This document shows positions 51,461 through 60,781 of a stretch of 64,000 bases of DNA, in pieces (the first letter of the stretch is position 1; each line of letters opens with the position of its first letter). The notes beneath the pieces were generated by a model. That model saw only the letters and a program-made list of their open reading frames with translations, was not told the origin of the DNA and did not search any database. A program made the position numbers and the translations under genes. The stretch spans positions 35,052 to 99,051 of the forward strand of contig CAMTMC010000003.1 of assembly GCA_947073515.1 (NCBI GenBank), written 5' to 3'. Origin of the DNA: an uncultured bacterium. GTDB lineage: Bacteria; Bacillota; Clostridia; Oscillospirales; Oscillospiraceae.

Positions 51461-51670
51461 TATATTTTGCGATTTTACTTCCAAAGCCGCCTGGTTGGAT
51501 ACAATCTCCGTCTCCCCGTGGCGGCTGAGGCAGGCCCTCATGGTCCCTTTTTCGTAGTTCGCATCTATAGTATTTCACCTTACGGGCTATTATATCAGAA
51601 ACCTGGTGAAAAAGTAAAGGCCCTCGCCCGCTTTCGTGGAATTTCCATGGGCGGGCCGCCCAGGAAGGGC
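51461..51670. other. Gene-poor stretch between lysis cassette and DUF1846 gene
   Basis: No convincing gene. It holds a minus-strand promoter-like pair (TTACTT-17-TATAAT) and a GCCGCC/GGCGGC inverted repeat near 51489-51528. An 89-codon minus-strand frame starts with MRACLSRHGETE but runs antisense into the amidase gene. Confidence 0.4.
51589..51617 (-). promoter_or_regulatory. Minus-strand promoter-like sequence antisense to the lysis cassette
   Basis: TTACTT (51617-51612), 17 bases, TATAAT (51594-51589). It points toward the amidase gene from its 3' side and could give an antisense or short regulatory RNA. Confidence 0.4.
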
Positions 51671-51700
51671 TTGACGGCCCGTCCCCAAGCGGAGTAGAAT
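51671..51700 (+). promoter_or_regulatory. Promoter of the DUF1846 gene
   Basis: TTGACG, 18 bases, TAGAAT, about 45 bases before the start codon. Confidence 0.6.
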
Positions 51701-51744
51701 AGAGTTGTAAATTTTGACCGCTACGGCGGAGGGAGAGGGCAGAC

Positions 51745-53232
51745 ATGGTCAAGTCCGGCTTTGACAATCAAGCGTACCTGCGTACCCAGTCCCAGCACAT
51801 CCGGGATCGCATCGCCCAGTTCGGGGGCAAGCTGTACCTGGAATTCGGGGGCAAACTTTTTGATGACTACCACGCCAGCCGGGTCCTCCCCGGCTTTGAG
51901 CCGGACAGCAAGCTGCGGATGCTGGAGCAGCTGAAGGACAAAGCGGAGATCATCATCGTCATCAACGCCAGTGACATCGAGAAGAACAAGGTCCGGGGCG
52001 ACCTGGGCATCACCTACGACAGTGATGTCCTCCGCCTCATCGACCTGTTCCGGGCCCGGGGGCTGTATGTGGGCGGGGTGGTGGTGACTCAGTACCGGGG
52101 CCAGCCCGCCGCCGACGCCTTCCACGCCCGGCTGGAGGGCCTGGGCCTGCGGGTCTACCGCCACTACCCCATCGAGGGCTACCCCCACAACATCGCCAAA
52201 ATCGTCAGCGAGGACGGCTTTGGCAAAAACGAGTATATTGAGACCACCCGCCCCCTGGTAGTACTCACCGCCCCCGGCCCGGGCAGCGGCAAGATGGCCA
52301 CCTGCCTGTCCCAGCTCTACCACGAGCACCAGCGGGGCGTGGTGGCGGGTTACGCCAAATTTGAGACCTTCCCCATCTGGAACCTGCCCCTGAACCACCC
52401 GGTGAACCTGGCCTACGAGGCCGCCACCGCCGACCTGGACGACGTGAACATGATTGACCCCTTCCACCTCCAGGCCTACGGGGAGACCACGGTGAACTAC
52501 AACCGGGACGTGGAGGTCTTCCCCGTCCTGGCCGCCATGTTTGAGAAGATCACCGGCTCCTGCCCCTACAAATCCCCCACCGATATGGGGGTGAACATGG
52601 CGGGCAGCTGTATCACCGATGACCCGGCCTGCCAGGAGGCCGCCCGGCAGGAGATCGTCCGCCGGTACTACGACGCCCTGTGCGACCGCCGCCAGGGCAA
52701 GGGGGCGGACAGCGCCGTCTACAAGCTGGAGCTGCTGATGCAGCAGGCCGGGGCCACCGCCGAGATTCGCCCAGCGGTAGCCCGGGCCAACGAGCTGGCC
52801 CAGCTCACCGGCGAGCCCGCCATGGCCATCCAGCTGGCGGACGGCACCCTTATCGACGGCAAGACTTCCGAGCTGATGGGCTGCTCCGCCGCCGCCCTGC
52901 TCAACGCCCTGAAATGCCTGTCCCAGGCGGGAGGGCACGGGGTACACCTCATCGCCCAGTCCGCCATCGAGCCCATCCAGACCGTCAAGGTCAAATACCT
53001 GGGCTCCGCTAACCCCCGGCTCCACAGCGACGAGGTGCTCATTGCCCTGGCCGCCTCCGCCAGCCTAGAGCCCAAAGCCGCCAAGGCGCTGGAGCGTCTG
53101 GACGCCCTCAAGGGCTGTCAGGCCCACTGCTCCGTGATCCTCTCCCCCGCCGACGCGGTCACCTATAAGCGGCTGGGCCTCCAGCTCACCTGCGAGCCCC
53201 AGTACCAGACCAATAAATTGTATCACAGATAA
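51745..53232 (+). CDS. DUF1846 (UPF0371) family protein
   Basis: 495 residues, full length. It starts MVKSGFDNQAYLRTQSQHIR and has EFGGKLFDDYHASRVLPGFE, a nucleotide-binding-like loop TAPGPGSGKMATCLSQLYHE and DFNMI-type sequence near residue 230. The family is common in Firmicutes and has known structures, but I know of no settled activity. Cytoplasmic. GGAGGGAGAGGG precedes the ATG. Monocistronic with its own promoter and terminator. Confidence 0.9.
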   Translation: MVKSGFDNQAYLRTQSQHIRDRIAQFGGKLYLEFGGKLFDDYHASRVLPGFEPDSKLRMLEQLKDKAEIIIVINASDIEKNKVRGDLGITYDSDVLRLIDLFRARGLYVGGVVVTQYRGQPAADAFHARLEGLGLRVYRHYPIEGYPHNIAKIVSEDGFGKNEYIETTRPLVVLTAPGPGSGKMATCLSQLYHEHQRGVVAGYAKFETFPIWNLPLNHPVNLAYEAATADLDDVNMIDPFHLQAYGETTVNYNRDVEVFPVLAAMFEKITGSCPYKSPTDMGVNMAGSCITDDPACQEAARQEIVRRYYDALCDRRQGKGADSAVYKLELLMQQAGATAEIRPAVARANELAQLTGEPAMAIQLADGTLIDGKTSELMGCSAAALLNALKCLSQAGGHGVHLIAQSAIEPIQTVKVKYLGSANPRLHSDEVLIALAASASLEPKAAKALERLDALKGCQAHCSVILSPADAVTYKRLGLQLTCEPQYQTNKLYHR

Positions 53233-53234
53233 GC

Positions 53235-53265
53235 AAAACCACCTCCGGACTCCGGAGGTGGTTTT
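53235..53265. terminator. Bidirectional terminator between the DUF1846 and anti-sigma genes
   Basis: AAAACCACCTCCGGA and its exact complement around one base, with A and T tracts on both sides. Confidence 0.88.
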
Positions 53266-53269
53266 TGAT

Positions 53270-53650
53270 TCAAGGCTGTATCTGTTGAACAGGCCCGGCC
53301 TGGCCATTGGAGATGGGGATATACCAGTCCCGGCAGGAGATCCCCACAATCCCCTCCACATCCAAGGGCTCTACCTCCTCCGGCTGAACCAGATGGTAGG
53401 GATCCATAAACAACCAGCTGCCAACGGCCAAGTCAAAGGAGCCGGTCAGGGTATTCTGGACGGACACCCGCTGGCTTCCATCCTCGAAGTACACCGTCAG
53501 CGCCCCTCGCAGCCGCTCATGGTCTTGGGTGTTTTCCGCTGTGGCATTCTCCTTGTACCGTGTCACCCCGTTGACGCCCAACGGGGACAGCTCCAGCCGG
53601 TCCATCCGAGGCAGGGCCCCGCCGGTATCCAGCCCGCTCAGGTCGATGGT
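53270..53650 (-). pseudogene. C-terminal remnant of anti-sigma-like gene, cut off by an in-frame amber codon
   Basis: 126 codons continue the frame of the upstream anti-sigma gene directly after a TAG. They read TIDLSGLDTGGALPRMDRLE and end WYIPISNGQAGPVQQIQP. The sequence remains protein-like with no other stop or shift. There is no ribosome site or start at its head. A single C-to-T change (CAG to TAG) would explain it, so this looks like a recent nonsense mutation, unless the amber is read through. Confidence 0.7.
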
Positions 53651-54235
53651 CTAGATCGGGACATACTCCAGCGTAACAGGAATCTCGCAGTCCATAGGTT
53701 TGAAGATTCTCAGCGTCACATTGGGATTGCCCACACTGTGGCCGCCCCAGGTCATCACAGCGGCCAGAGCGGTCTTTCCGTCCTCCTCACAGCGTATGAT
53801 CTCCCCGCCTAGGATGGCGCCGGTAACACCAACCCCTTCTTGAGCGTTCTGCTCAAAAACACCCCAGATGTTATCGTCCTCCTGAAGCCTGCATCCCTCC
53901 ACGTCCCGCAGCTCCACATAAGCTACAATCAGATAGTGGTCAGCCACCACGCTAACCACCTCTACCTCGTAGCCGTCCACCGTCACCACCGCGCTCCCGG
54001 CGGGCCGGACATAGGGCGAGAAGGGCCCCGCCGCTCCAAAGATGTACTCCCTCAGCCGGGGGGACAGGGCCACGGCTGAGACGGTCATCCCGCAGACCAG
54101 CGCCGCCGCCAGCAGAAGCCGCCCCAGCCGGCGGGGCCTCCGGCCCGTCTTTTTCTCCAGCGCCGCCATAACACGGTTCTGACACGCCTCCGGCATCCGG
54201 ATCGAATCCATCGCCTCCCAATACTCACGCTTCAT
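53651..54235 (-). CDS. Membrane anti-sigma factor-like protein (DUF4179 type), truncated
   Basis: 194 residues up to the amber stop. A short cytoplasmic region (MKREYWEAMDSIRMPEACQN), one membrane helix (about 38-58, LGRLLLAAALVCGMTVSAVA), then an external beta-rich domain. This plan and the position directly after an ECF sigma gene, overlapping it by 11 bases, mark it as the cognate anti-sigma. The sigma-binding part is intact, while about 40 percent of the external sensor is lost, so signal release could be altered. Confidence 0.75.
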   Translation of the reverse strand: MKREYWEAMDSIRMPEACQNRVMAALEKKTGRRPRRLGRLLLAAALVCGMTVSAVALSPRLREYIFGAAGPFSPYVRPAGSAVVTVDGYEVEVVSVVADHYLIVAYVELRDVEGCRLQEDDNIWGVFEQNAQEGVGVTGAILGGEIIRCEEDGKTALAAVMTWGGHSVGNPNVTLRIFKPMDCEIPVTLEYVPI

Positions 54236-54689
54236 ATGGATCACCCTCCTCTAATTTTTCTCTCAGCCGTTTCCTGGCCCGGCACAGCTGGGTGGTTACC
54301 CCGCTCTGGCTGATCCGCAGCATTTCCCCGATCTCCCGGGTATCGTACCCCTCATAATAGAGCAGGTACAGCGCCGTCCGGTCCTCCCGCCCCAGCTCCA
54401 TCACCTGCCGGAGCAACGGCCGCTCCTCCTCCGCCGCCACGGACAGGGCCTCCTCCAGGGGCTCCACCCTGTGCCGGGTGAGCTGCCTCCACAGGCTGCG
54501 GCACTGGTTTACTGTCACCTGGAAGAGCCAGGCCCGCTCCTTCCCCGGCTCCAGGGCCGGGGCCTTCTCAATCAGCCTCAAAAACACGGTCTGGGTCACG
54601 TCCTCGGCGTCCTGGCGGGAACCGGTGTAGCTCCAGGCCAGCCGGAAGACGCTGTCCCCATATTGCTGAAACAATTCGGACGCGTCCAT
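54225..54689 (-). CDS. ECF-type RNA polymerase sigma factor
   Basis: 154 residues. Sigma-2 region: FRLAWSYTGSRQDAEDVTQT and VFLRLIEKAP. Sigma-4 region: TALYLLYYEGYDTREIGEML with a helix-turn-helix SQSGVTTQLCRARKRLREKL. ATG at 54689 follows AAGGGGGAG; a longer frame upstream overlaps its own promoter. The next gene is its probable anti-sigma. Such pairs often respond to envelope stress. Confidence 0.92.
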   Translation of the reverse strand: MDASELFQQYGDSVFRLAWSYTGSRQDAEDVTQTVFLRLIEKAPALEPGKERAWLFQVTVNQCRSLWRQLTRHRVEPLEEALSVAAEEERPLLRQVMELGREDRTALYLLYYEGYDTREIGEMLRISQSGVTTQLCRARKRLREKLEEGDPYEA

Positions 54690-54709
54690 CCCATCTCCCC
54701 CTTTCTGGT

Positions 54710-54740
54710 AGTATAACGCCGGAAGGGGCGCTTTTGTCAC
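54710..54740 (-). promoter_or_regulatory. Possible promoter of the ECF sigma operon
   Basis: GTGACA, 19 bases, TATACT on the minus strand. The long spacer makes housekeeping recognition poor; TGTGACA may instead be an ECF-type -35 used by the encoded sigma itself. Confidence 0.4.
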
Positions 54741-54747
54741 AGGCATG

Positions 54748-54776
54748 GCATATTTTCCGGGCCCGTCCCATAGAAT
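54748..54776 (+). promoter_or_regulatory. Sigma-E-type sporulation promoter of spoIID
   Basis: GCATATT (54748-54754), 14 bases, CATAGAAT (54769-54776). Both boxes and spacing fit the mother-cell sigma-E consensus, as known for spoIID. Confidence 0.75.
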
Positions 54777-54800
54777 AACACTACGAGAGGGGGCTTAACT

Positions 54801-55847
54801 ATGGAGCGGCGGGAAAAGAGGCAGCGGACAGGCCAGGGCGGGCGGCAGGTGGCGTCGGCGGCCCTGATTTTGGGGGCGATTTTATTCGGCCTGCCCGGGC
54901 TGGCCCTGAGGGGGGAGCCCCTGTACCACCGGGAGCCCCTGGAGGAGCTGACTCCCCAGGAACTCCCCCTGGAGCCCGCCGTCCCCACCGCCCCGGCCAG
55001 GGACCGGGGCCGGGTGGTCCGTCTCCAGACCAAGGCGGGGGACATCCAGGAGCTCAGTATGGCCGACTACCTGTGGGGGGTGGTGGCGGCAGAGATGCCC
55101 GCCTCCTTCCAGCCCGAGGCCCTGAAAGCCCAGGCCTGCGCCGCCCGGACCTACACCGTCATCCGCCAGGACAGCGGCTCAGGCAAGCATCCCGAGGCGG
55201 AAATCTGCGGGGACAGCACCTGCTGCCAGGCCTACATCTCCCGGCAGGACGCGGAGGCCCGCTGGGGCCTCAACGCCAAGGAGTATTCCGAAAAAATACA
55301 ACAAGCTGTAGCGGAGACCGACGGCCTGGGGGTCCTCTACGAGGGGAAGCCCATCCAGGCTCTGTTTTTCTCCTCCGCCGCCGGGAAAACAGTGGACGCG
55401 GTGGAGGTGTGGGGCAACGAGGTATCCTACCTCAAGAGCGTGGACAGCCCCGAGGGGGACGAGGTGCCCAACTACCGCACCCAGGCCGTCTTCCCTCCCG
55501 ATCAAGTAAAGGAATTGACCCTGGCCGCTTACCCGGGGGCGGACCTGTCCGGGAACCCGGATACCTGGTTCGGGGAGGCCAGCCGGAACAGCGGCGGCGG
55601 GGTGATCTCCATCCCCCTGGGCGGGATCACCCTCACCGGCGGGCAGGTCCGGGGGCTGTTCTCCCTGCGGTCGGCCACCTTCACCGTCACCTGGGACGGG
55701 AGCAATTTCATCTTCGATGTCACCGGCTACGGACACGGCGTGGGCATGAGCCAGTACGGCGCCAACGCCATGGCCGGGGAGGGCAAAACCTTCCGTGACA
55801 TCCTCACCTGGTACTACACCGGCGCCCAGGTGGGGGAGCTGTGGTGA
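54801..55847 (+). CDS. spoIID: Stage II sporulation protein D
   Basis: 348 residues. One N-terminal membrane helix (about 17-36, SAALILGAILFGLPGLALRG), then the SpoIID domain: MADYLWGVVAAEMPASFQPE with the catalytic glutamate, ALKAQACAARTYTVIRQ, and the C-terminal YGHGVGMSQYGANAMAGEGK. It is a lytic transglycosylase needed for mother-cell engulfment of the forespore. Start ATG has GAGAGGGGG nine bases upstream. Confidence 0.95.
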   Translation: MERREKRQRTGQGGRQVASAALILGAILFGLPGLALRGEPLYHREPLEELTPQELPLEPAVPTAPARDRGRVVRLQTKAGDIQELSMADYLWGVVAAEMPASFQPEALKAQACAARTYTVIRQDSGSGKHPEAEICGDSTCCQAYISRQDAEARWGLNAKEYSEKIQQAVAETDGLGVLYEGKPIQALFFSSAAGKTVDAVEVWGNEVSYLKSVDSPEGDEVPNYRTQAVFPPDQVKELTLAAYPGADLSGNPDTWFGEASRNSGGGVISIPLGGITLTGGQVRGLFSLRSATFTVTWDGSNFIFDVTGYGHGVGMSQYGANAMAGEGKTFRDILTWYYTGAQVGELW

Positions 55848-55856
55848 CGGGAATAC

Positions 55857-55908
55857 TTCCCAAAAGAGGGCGCTTCTGGGTGAGGCGCCCTCTTTTGGGA
55901 ATTTTTTT
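55857..55908 (+). terminator. Strong intrinsic terminator after spoIID
   Basis: A 17-base perfect stem (TTCCCAAAAGAGGGCGC) with an 11-base loop, followed by seven T. Confidence 0.92.
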
Positions 55909-55940
55909 CAAAAACCAGACCCTTCAAACGGGAATAAATC

Positions 55941-55969
55941 TTGACAGAAAAGCTGGTTGCCCTTACAAT
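55941..55969 (+). promoter_or_regulatory. Promoter of rny
   Basis: TTGACA, 17 bases, TACAAT. Transcription starts near 55976, giving a leader of about 160 bases. Confidence 0.85.
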
Positions 55970-56013
55970 ATATATAGGACAAGTATGAAAAACTTGGGGG
56001 ATGTTTTTCAGTT

Positions 56014-56045
56014 GCCGCAGGGCGGGTGTTCTGCCCGCTTGCGGC
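56014..56045 (+). promoter_or_regulatory. Attenuator-like hairpin in the rny leader
   Basis: GCCGCA-GGGCGGG stem against GCCCGC-TTGCGGC, followed by CTTTTATC. A second GC-rich hairpin (GCCCCCGCCGG/CCGGCAGGCGGGC) lies at about 56057-56093. The leader may allow early termination or be an RNase Y cleavage site for autoregulation. Confidence 0.45.
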
Positions 56046-56138
56046 CTTTTATCTGCAAGCCCCCGCCGGACTCCGGCAGGCGGGCGCCGGGGCTGTCCGC
56101 CCCAGCTACGAAACAATTTTGGAGGTGCAAAAAAACCT

Positions 56139-57686
56139 ATGTTACCCTATATCATTGGAGCCATCATCGGCCTTGCGCTGGGCGGCCTGGCGGGTGCCCT
56201 GTTCGGTTGGAACCGCCGCAAGGCCACTGCGGAGCGGGAGATCGGCTCCGCTGAGGACGAGGCCACCCGCATCGTCAACGAGGCCTATAAGAACGCCGAG
56301 AACAAAAAGCGCGAGGCCCTGCTGGAGGCCAAGGAGGAGATCCTCAAGGCCAAGAACGAGCACGAGAAGGAAGTCAAGGACCGCCGGAACGAGTTACAGC
56401 GCCAGGAGAACCGGTTACAGCAGAAGGAAGAAAATCTGGACCGCAAGACCGAGAATATCGAGAAGAAGGAAGAGCAGCTCTCCGCCAAGCTCAGCCGCCT
56501 GGAGGCCACCCAGGCCGAGGCCGACCGGCTGAAGCAGCAGCAGGTGGACGAGCTGGAGCGGATCTCCGGCTTCACCGCCGAGGAGGCCAAGAACTACCTC
56601 CTCAGCCAGCTGGAGGACGACGTCACCCACGAGTCGGCCATGAAGATCAAGGAGATCGAGGCCCGCTTCAAGGACGAGGCCGACACCAAGGCCCGGGAGA
56701 TCATCTCCCTGGCCATCCAGCGTTGCGCCGCCGACCACGTGGCCGAGGCCACCGTCTCCGTCGTGCCCCTGCCCAACGATGAGATGAAGGGCCGCATCAT
56801 CGGCCGGGAGGGCCGCAACATCCGCACTTTGGAGACCCTGACCGGGGTGGATCTGATCATTGACGACACGCCGGAGGCCATCACCGTCTCCTGCTTTGAC
56901 CCCGTCCGCCGGGAGATCGCCCGGCTGGCCCTGGAGAAGCTGATCCTGGACGGCCGCATCCACCCCGCCCGCATTGAGGAGATGGTGGAGAAGGCCAAGC
57001 GGGAGGTGGACTCCGTCATCAAGTCCGAGGGCGAGCGGGCCATCTTCGACACCAACGTCCACGGCCTGCACCCCGAGCTGGTAAAACTGCTGGGCCGCAT
57101 GCGCTACCGCACCAGCTACGGCCAGAACGTGCTGAACCACTCCATCGAGGTCTCCCACGTGGCCGGCCTGCTGGCCGCCGAGATCGGCGCCAACGTGGCC
57201 GAGGCCAAGCGGGCCGGCCTGCTCCACGACCTGGGCAAATCCATCGACCACGAGGTGGAGGGCTCCCATGTGCAGATTGGCGTGGAGCTGGCCCGGAAAT
57301 ACCGGGAGAGCGAGAACGTCATCCACGCCATCCACGCCCACCACAACGACGTGGAGCCCAAAACGGTGGTGGCCTGCCTGGTCCAGGCGGCTGACGCCAT
57401 CTCCGCCGCCCGGCCCGGCGCCCGGCGGGAGAACCTGGAGAACTATATCAAGCGCCTGGAGACCCTGGAGGAGATCACCTCCTCCTTCAACGGGGTGGAG
57501 AAATCCTTCGCCATCCAGGCCGGCCGCGAGGTGCGTATCATGATCAAGCCCGAGGTCATCAGTGAGGACCAGATGGTCCTGCTGGCCCGGGACATTGCCA
57601 AGAAGATTGAGGACGAGCTGGAGTACCCCGGTCAGATCAAAGTCCATCTGCTCCGGGAGACCAAGGTCATCGAGTACGCCAAATAA
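56139..57686 (+). CDS. rny: Ribonuclease Y
   Basis: 515 residues, the family length. N-terminal membrane helix ([20 protein letters not shown]), long coiled coil (about 30-190), KH domain ([20 protein letters not shown]) and HD domain ([20 protein letters not shown]). It starts mRNA decay at the membrane. The frame continues 46 codons upstream through the leader, but that part is shadow; the ATG at 56139 is preceded by GGAGGTG. Confidence 0.96.
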   Translation: MLPYIIGAIIGLALGGLAGALFGWNRRKATAEREIGSAEDEATRIVNEAYKNAENKKREALLEAKEEILKAKNEHEKEVKDRRNELQRQENRLQQKEENLDRKTENIEKKEEQLSAKLSRLEATQAEADRLKQQQVDELERISGFTAEEAKNYLLSQLEDDVTHESAMKIKEIEARFKDEADTKAREIISLAIQRCAADHVAEATVSVVPLPNDEMKGRIIGREGRNIRTLETLTGVDLIIDDTPEAITVSCFDPVRREIARLALEKLILDGRIHPARIEEMVEKAKREVDSVIKSEGERAIFDTNVHGLHPELVKLLGRMRYRTSYGQNVLNHSIEVSHVAGLLAAEIGANVAEAKRAGLLHDLGKSIDHEVEGSHVQIGVELARKYRESENVIHAIHAHHNDVEPKTVVACLVQAADAISAARPGARRENLENYIKRLETLEEITSSFNGVEKSFAIQAGREVRIMIKPEVISEDQMVLLARDIAKKIEDELEYPGQIKVHLLRETKVIEYAK

Positions 57687-57696
57687 ATCCAAAAAG

Positions 57697-57729
57697 CCCG
57701 GGACGCCCCCCAGCGTCCCGGGTTTTTTT
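57697..57729 (+). terminator. Intrinsic terminator after rny
   Basis: CCCGGGACGC-N6-GCGTCCCGGG then seven T; flanking A tract makes it usable on both strands. Confidence 0.9.
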
Positions 57730-57733
57730 ATGA

Positions 57734-58063
57734 CTATTTTTGGTTCTGCTCCCGCATAATGGCGATATTTTTCACAATTAATTCCTTCTGCTGCGGGGAC
57801 AGGGTCTGGAAGCCCTCCACCAGCGCCCGCTCAATATCAGACAGGGGCTTTTGTGGCTGAGGCACATCAGCAAGCCCCACCAGATAATCTACAGACAGAC
57901 CCTCCCGCTTGGCAAACTGAACCAACACATCCACTGTAACATCATTCCGGCCCGTCATATAATGGCTCATCATCGCCTCTGTCACATGAAATTCCTTGGC
58001 CAAAGTTTTCTGCCGAATATCATGGTCGGTAATCCATTCCTTCATTCTCTTCTCGTAAGCCAT
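57734..58063 (-). CDS. XRE-family transcriptional regulator
   Basis: 109 residues. The helix-turn-helix is in ITDHDIRQKTLAKEFHVTEA and MMSHYMTGRNDVTVDVLVQF (about 17-60). A C-terminal helix (LSPQQKELIVKNIAIMREQ) probably dimerises. It resembles phage-type repressors and small host regulators. ATG at 58063 follows GAGGTGAGG. Its upstream region is unusually AT-rich, with a promoter at 58148-58175. Target unknown. Confidence 0.82.
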   Translation of the reverse strand: MAYEKRMKEWITDHDIRQKTLAKEFHVTEAMMSHYMTGRNDVTVDVLVQFAKREGLSVDYLVGLADVPQPQKPLSDIERALVEGFQTLSPQQKELIVKNIAIMREQNQK

Positions 58064-58147
58064 ATACCTCACCTCTACGGTCAAGTATTTCGCATATGAG
58101 AATTATTTTTATGAAAATTACCAAAAAGTATTTTTTATTTCCTAAAT

Positions 58148-58175
58148 ATTATAATTCTACAATTTTCGATTTCAA
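58148..58175 (-). promoter_or_regulatory. Promoter of the XRE gene
   Basis: TTGAAA, 16 bases, TATAAT on the minus strand within an AT-rich block. Confidence 0.65.
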
Positions 58176-58204
58176 AATATGATAGTATTTGGTCGAACAA
58201 AGGC

Positions 58205-58233
58205 AAAAAAGAGCGCCGCGTCAGCGGCGCTCT
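58205..58233 (-). terminator. Intrinsic terminator after gap
   Basis: AGAGCGCCGC-GTCA-GCGGCGCTCT and TTTTTT on the minus strand, 11 bases past the gap stop. Confidence 0.88.
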
Positions 58234-58244
58234 GAAAGGAGAGA

Positions 58245-59267
<1,023 letters not shown>

Positions 59268-59340
59268 TTACTTCCTATAGTGTCCGTGGCCGCTCCCACG
59301 GCGATGTGCTTTTATTATACCCTCTTTTCTAAAATTTTCA

Positions 59341-59547
59341 TAGTAGGTTTTCACATCATTTCCCAGGGACTTTTATACAAAATTTGCGGCCCTGCCGGCG
59401 GCTTGGAGGGCAAAATGCCCGTTCAACTCCCCAACCCTCCAAATCCAGGGCTCTGGCCGGGCTGTTTCCTCCCGGGCGCCCGCTCTCTCCCGTCACCGGG
59501 CTTTTCCGGGAAAAACGACTGAAAACGACATTTTTCGATATTTTCTA
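59341..59547. other. Gene-less stretch between gap and the kinase-like gene
   Basis: No gene seen. GC-rich with several short inverted repeats; the divergent promoters lie at its edges. Confidence 0.4.
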
Positions 59548-59576
59548 TTGTAGGGGATGGAAATATTTGATATACT
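59548..59576 (+). promoter_or_regulatory. Promoter of the histidine kinase-like gene
   Basis: TTGTAG, 17 bases, TATACT, about 90 bases before the ATG. Confidence 0.6.
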
Positions 59577-59669
59577 AAAGCGACGTGTGGCGTTGCTTTT
59601 TCCGGCATATGATAAGGTACGCGCGCCCACCGGCACAGCGACGAGAATTTTAGGCCGGAGGAAAAATTT

Positions 59670-60719
59670 ATGCTTGATTCCATCCATCTCCTGTTGGACT
59701 CCTTTCCCGAGGCCCTGATCCAGGCCCGGGACGGCCTGGTGGCCGGAGCCAACGCCGCCGCCCGGCAGATCCTGCCCCAGATCCAGGTGAACGCCCCGCT
59801 GCCTGACTGCCTGGCGCTCCCCGCCCGGGCCCCTTCTGGCGCGGGCACATTTACTTTGGGGCAGACCGTCTACTCCTTCAGCCTCACCTCCTCCGGCCCG
59901 GAGCAGATCATCCTGTTCCGCCCCGCCCCCCAGGCGGCCCTCACCGGCCCCCAGCTGGCCGGCACCCTGCGGCAGCTCCGGGAGCTTCTGGGGGAGATGA
60001 TGGTGGAGGTGGGCCCCCTCACGGGGGAGCAGGAGGCCCGCCTGCCCCGCTCCGCCTTCAACCGCAGCTTCCACCGGCTGTTCCGCCTGCTGGACAATTT
60101 GGAGTATATGCGGGAGGCCAGCTCCCCGGGCGGGATATCCTTCCACCCCACCACCATGAACCTGGACGCCCTGTGCCGGGAGACTGTCTCCCGGGCCCAG
60201 GAGTTTCTCTTCCAGGTGGGGGTGCGGCTGGAATATGAGAGCGTCTCCCCCGGCCTGCTCATCCCCGGGGATCCGGAGCTGCTCCGGCAGCTTCTCCTGG
60301 GGCTAATCTCCAATTCCGCCCGGGCCGCGCAGGACGGCGCCGTGCTGCTGACCCTCCGCCGCCAGGGGGCCCGGGCCCTGCTCACCCTGTCAGACACCGG
60401 GCCTCTCCCCAGCCAGCGGGATCTGGACGCCCTGTTCCAGCGGGGCATGGAGGACTGCCTCCCCCGCCCCGGGCAGGGGGCGGGCCTCGGGCTGTCCGTC
60501 ATCCGGAACATCACCGCTGTCCACCGGGGGACCATGCTGGTTCAGTGGGGCAGCGCCGCCCCCAGCGTGTCCATCTCTCTGCCCACCGGCCCGCTGGAGC
60601 CCCGGGTCAGCGTCAACACCCCCCACGGCCCCCTGCGGAACGGCGGCCTGGATCCGGTGCTGGTGGCCCTGTCCGACGTGCTCCCCGCCAAGCTCTTTGA
60701 GCTGGAGGGGCTGGACTGA
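59670..60719 (+). CDS. Cytoplasmic histidine kinase-like ATPase domain protein
   Basis: 349 residues, no membrane helix. The N-terminal about 90 residues look like a PAS-type sensor (FPEALIQARDGLVAGANAAA). A helical region with RSFHRLFRLLDNLEYMREAS may hold the phospho-accepting His. The ATP domain has LLLGLISNSARAAQDGAVLL (N box) and GAGLGLSVIRNITAVHRGTM (G box). No response regulator is adjacent, so it is an orphan; a sporulation or c-di-nucleotide link is only a thought. GGCCGGAGGA precedes the ATG. Confidence 0.8.
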   Translation: MLDSIHLLLDSFPEALIQARDGLVAGANAAARQILPQIQVNAPLPDCLALPARAPSGAGTFTLGQTVYSFSLTSSGPEQIILFRPAPQAALTGPQLAGTLRQLRELLGEMMVEVGPLTGEQEARLPRSAFNRSFHRLFRLLDNLEYMREASSPGGISFHPTTMNLDALCRETVSRAQEFLFQVGVRLEYESVSPGLLIPGDPELLRQLLLGLISNSARAAQDGAVLLTLRRQGARALLTLSDTGPLPSQRDLDALFQRGMEDCLPRPGQGAGLGLSVIRNITAVHRGTMLVQWGSAAPSVSISLPTGPLEPRVSVNTPHGPLRNGGLDPVLVALSDVLPAKLFELEGLD

Positions 60720-60781
60720 CGCCGGCGGCCGGGATCCCCGCCGGGGAATGGACGACATATTTTGGAACAGGAGGGAGACCC

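Noticed and set aside
51272..51541. Histidine phosphatase fragment (RHGE motif)
   Set aside because: Only six residues match and the rest of the frame is antisense to the amidase gene with no further family features.
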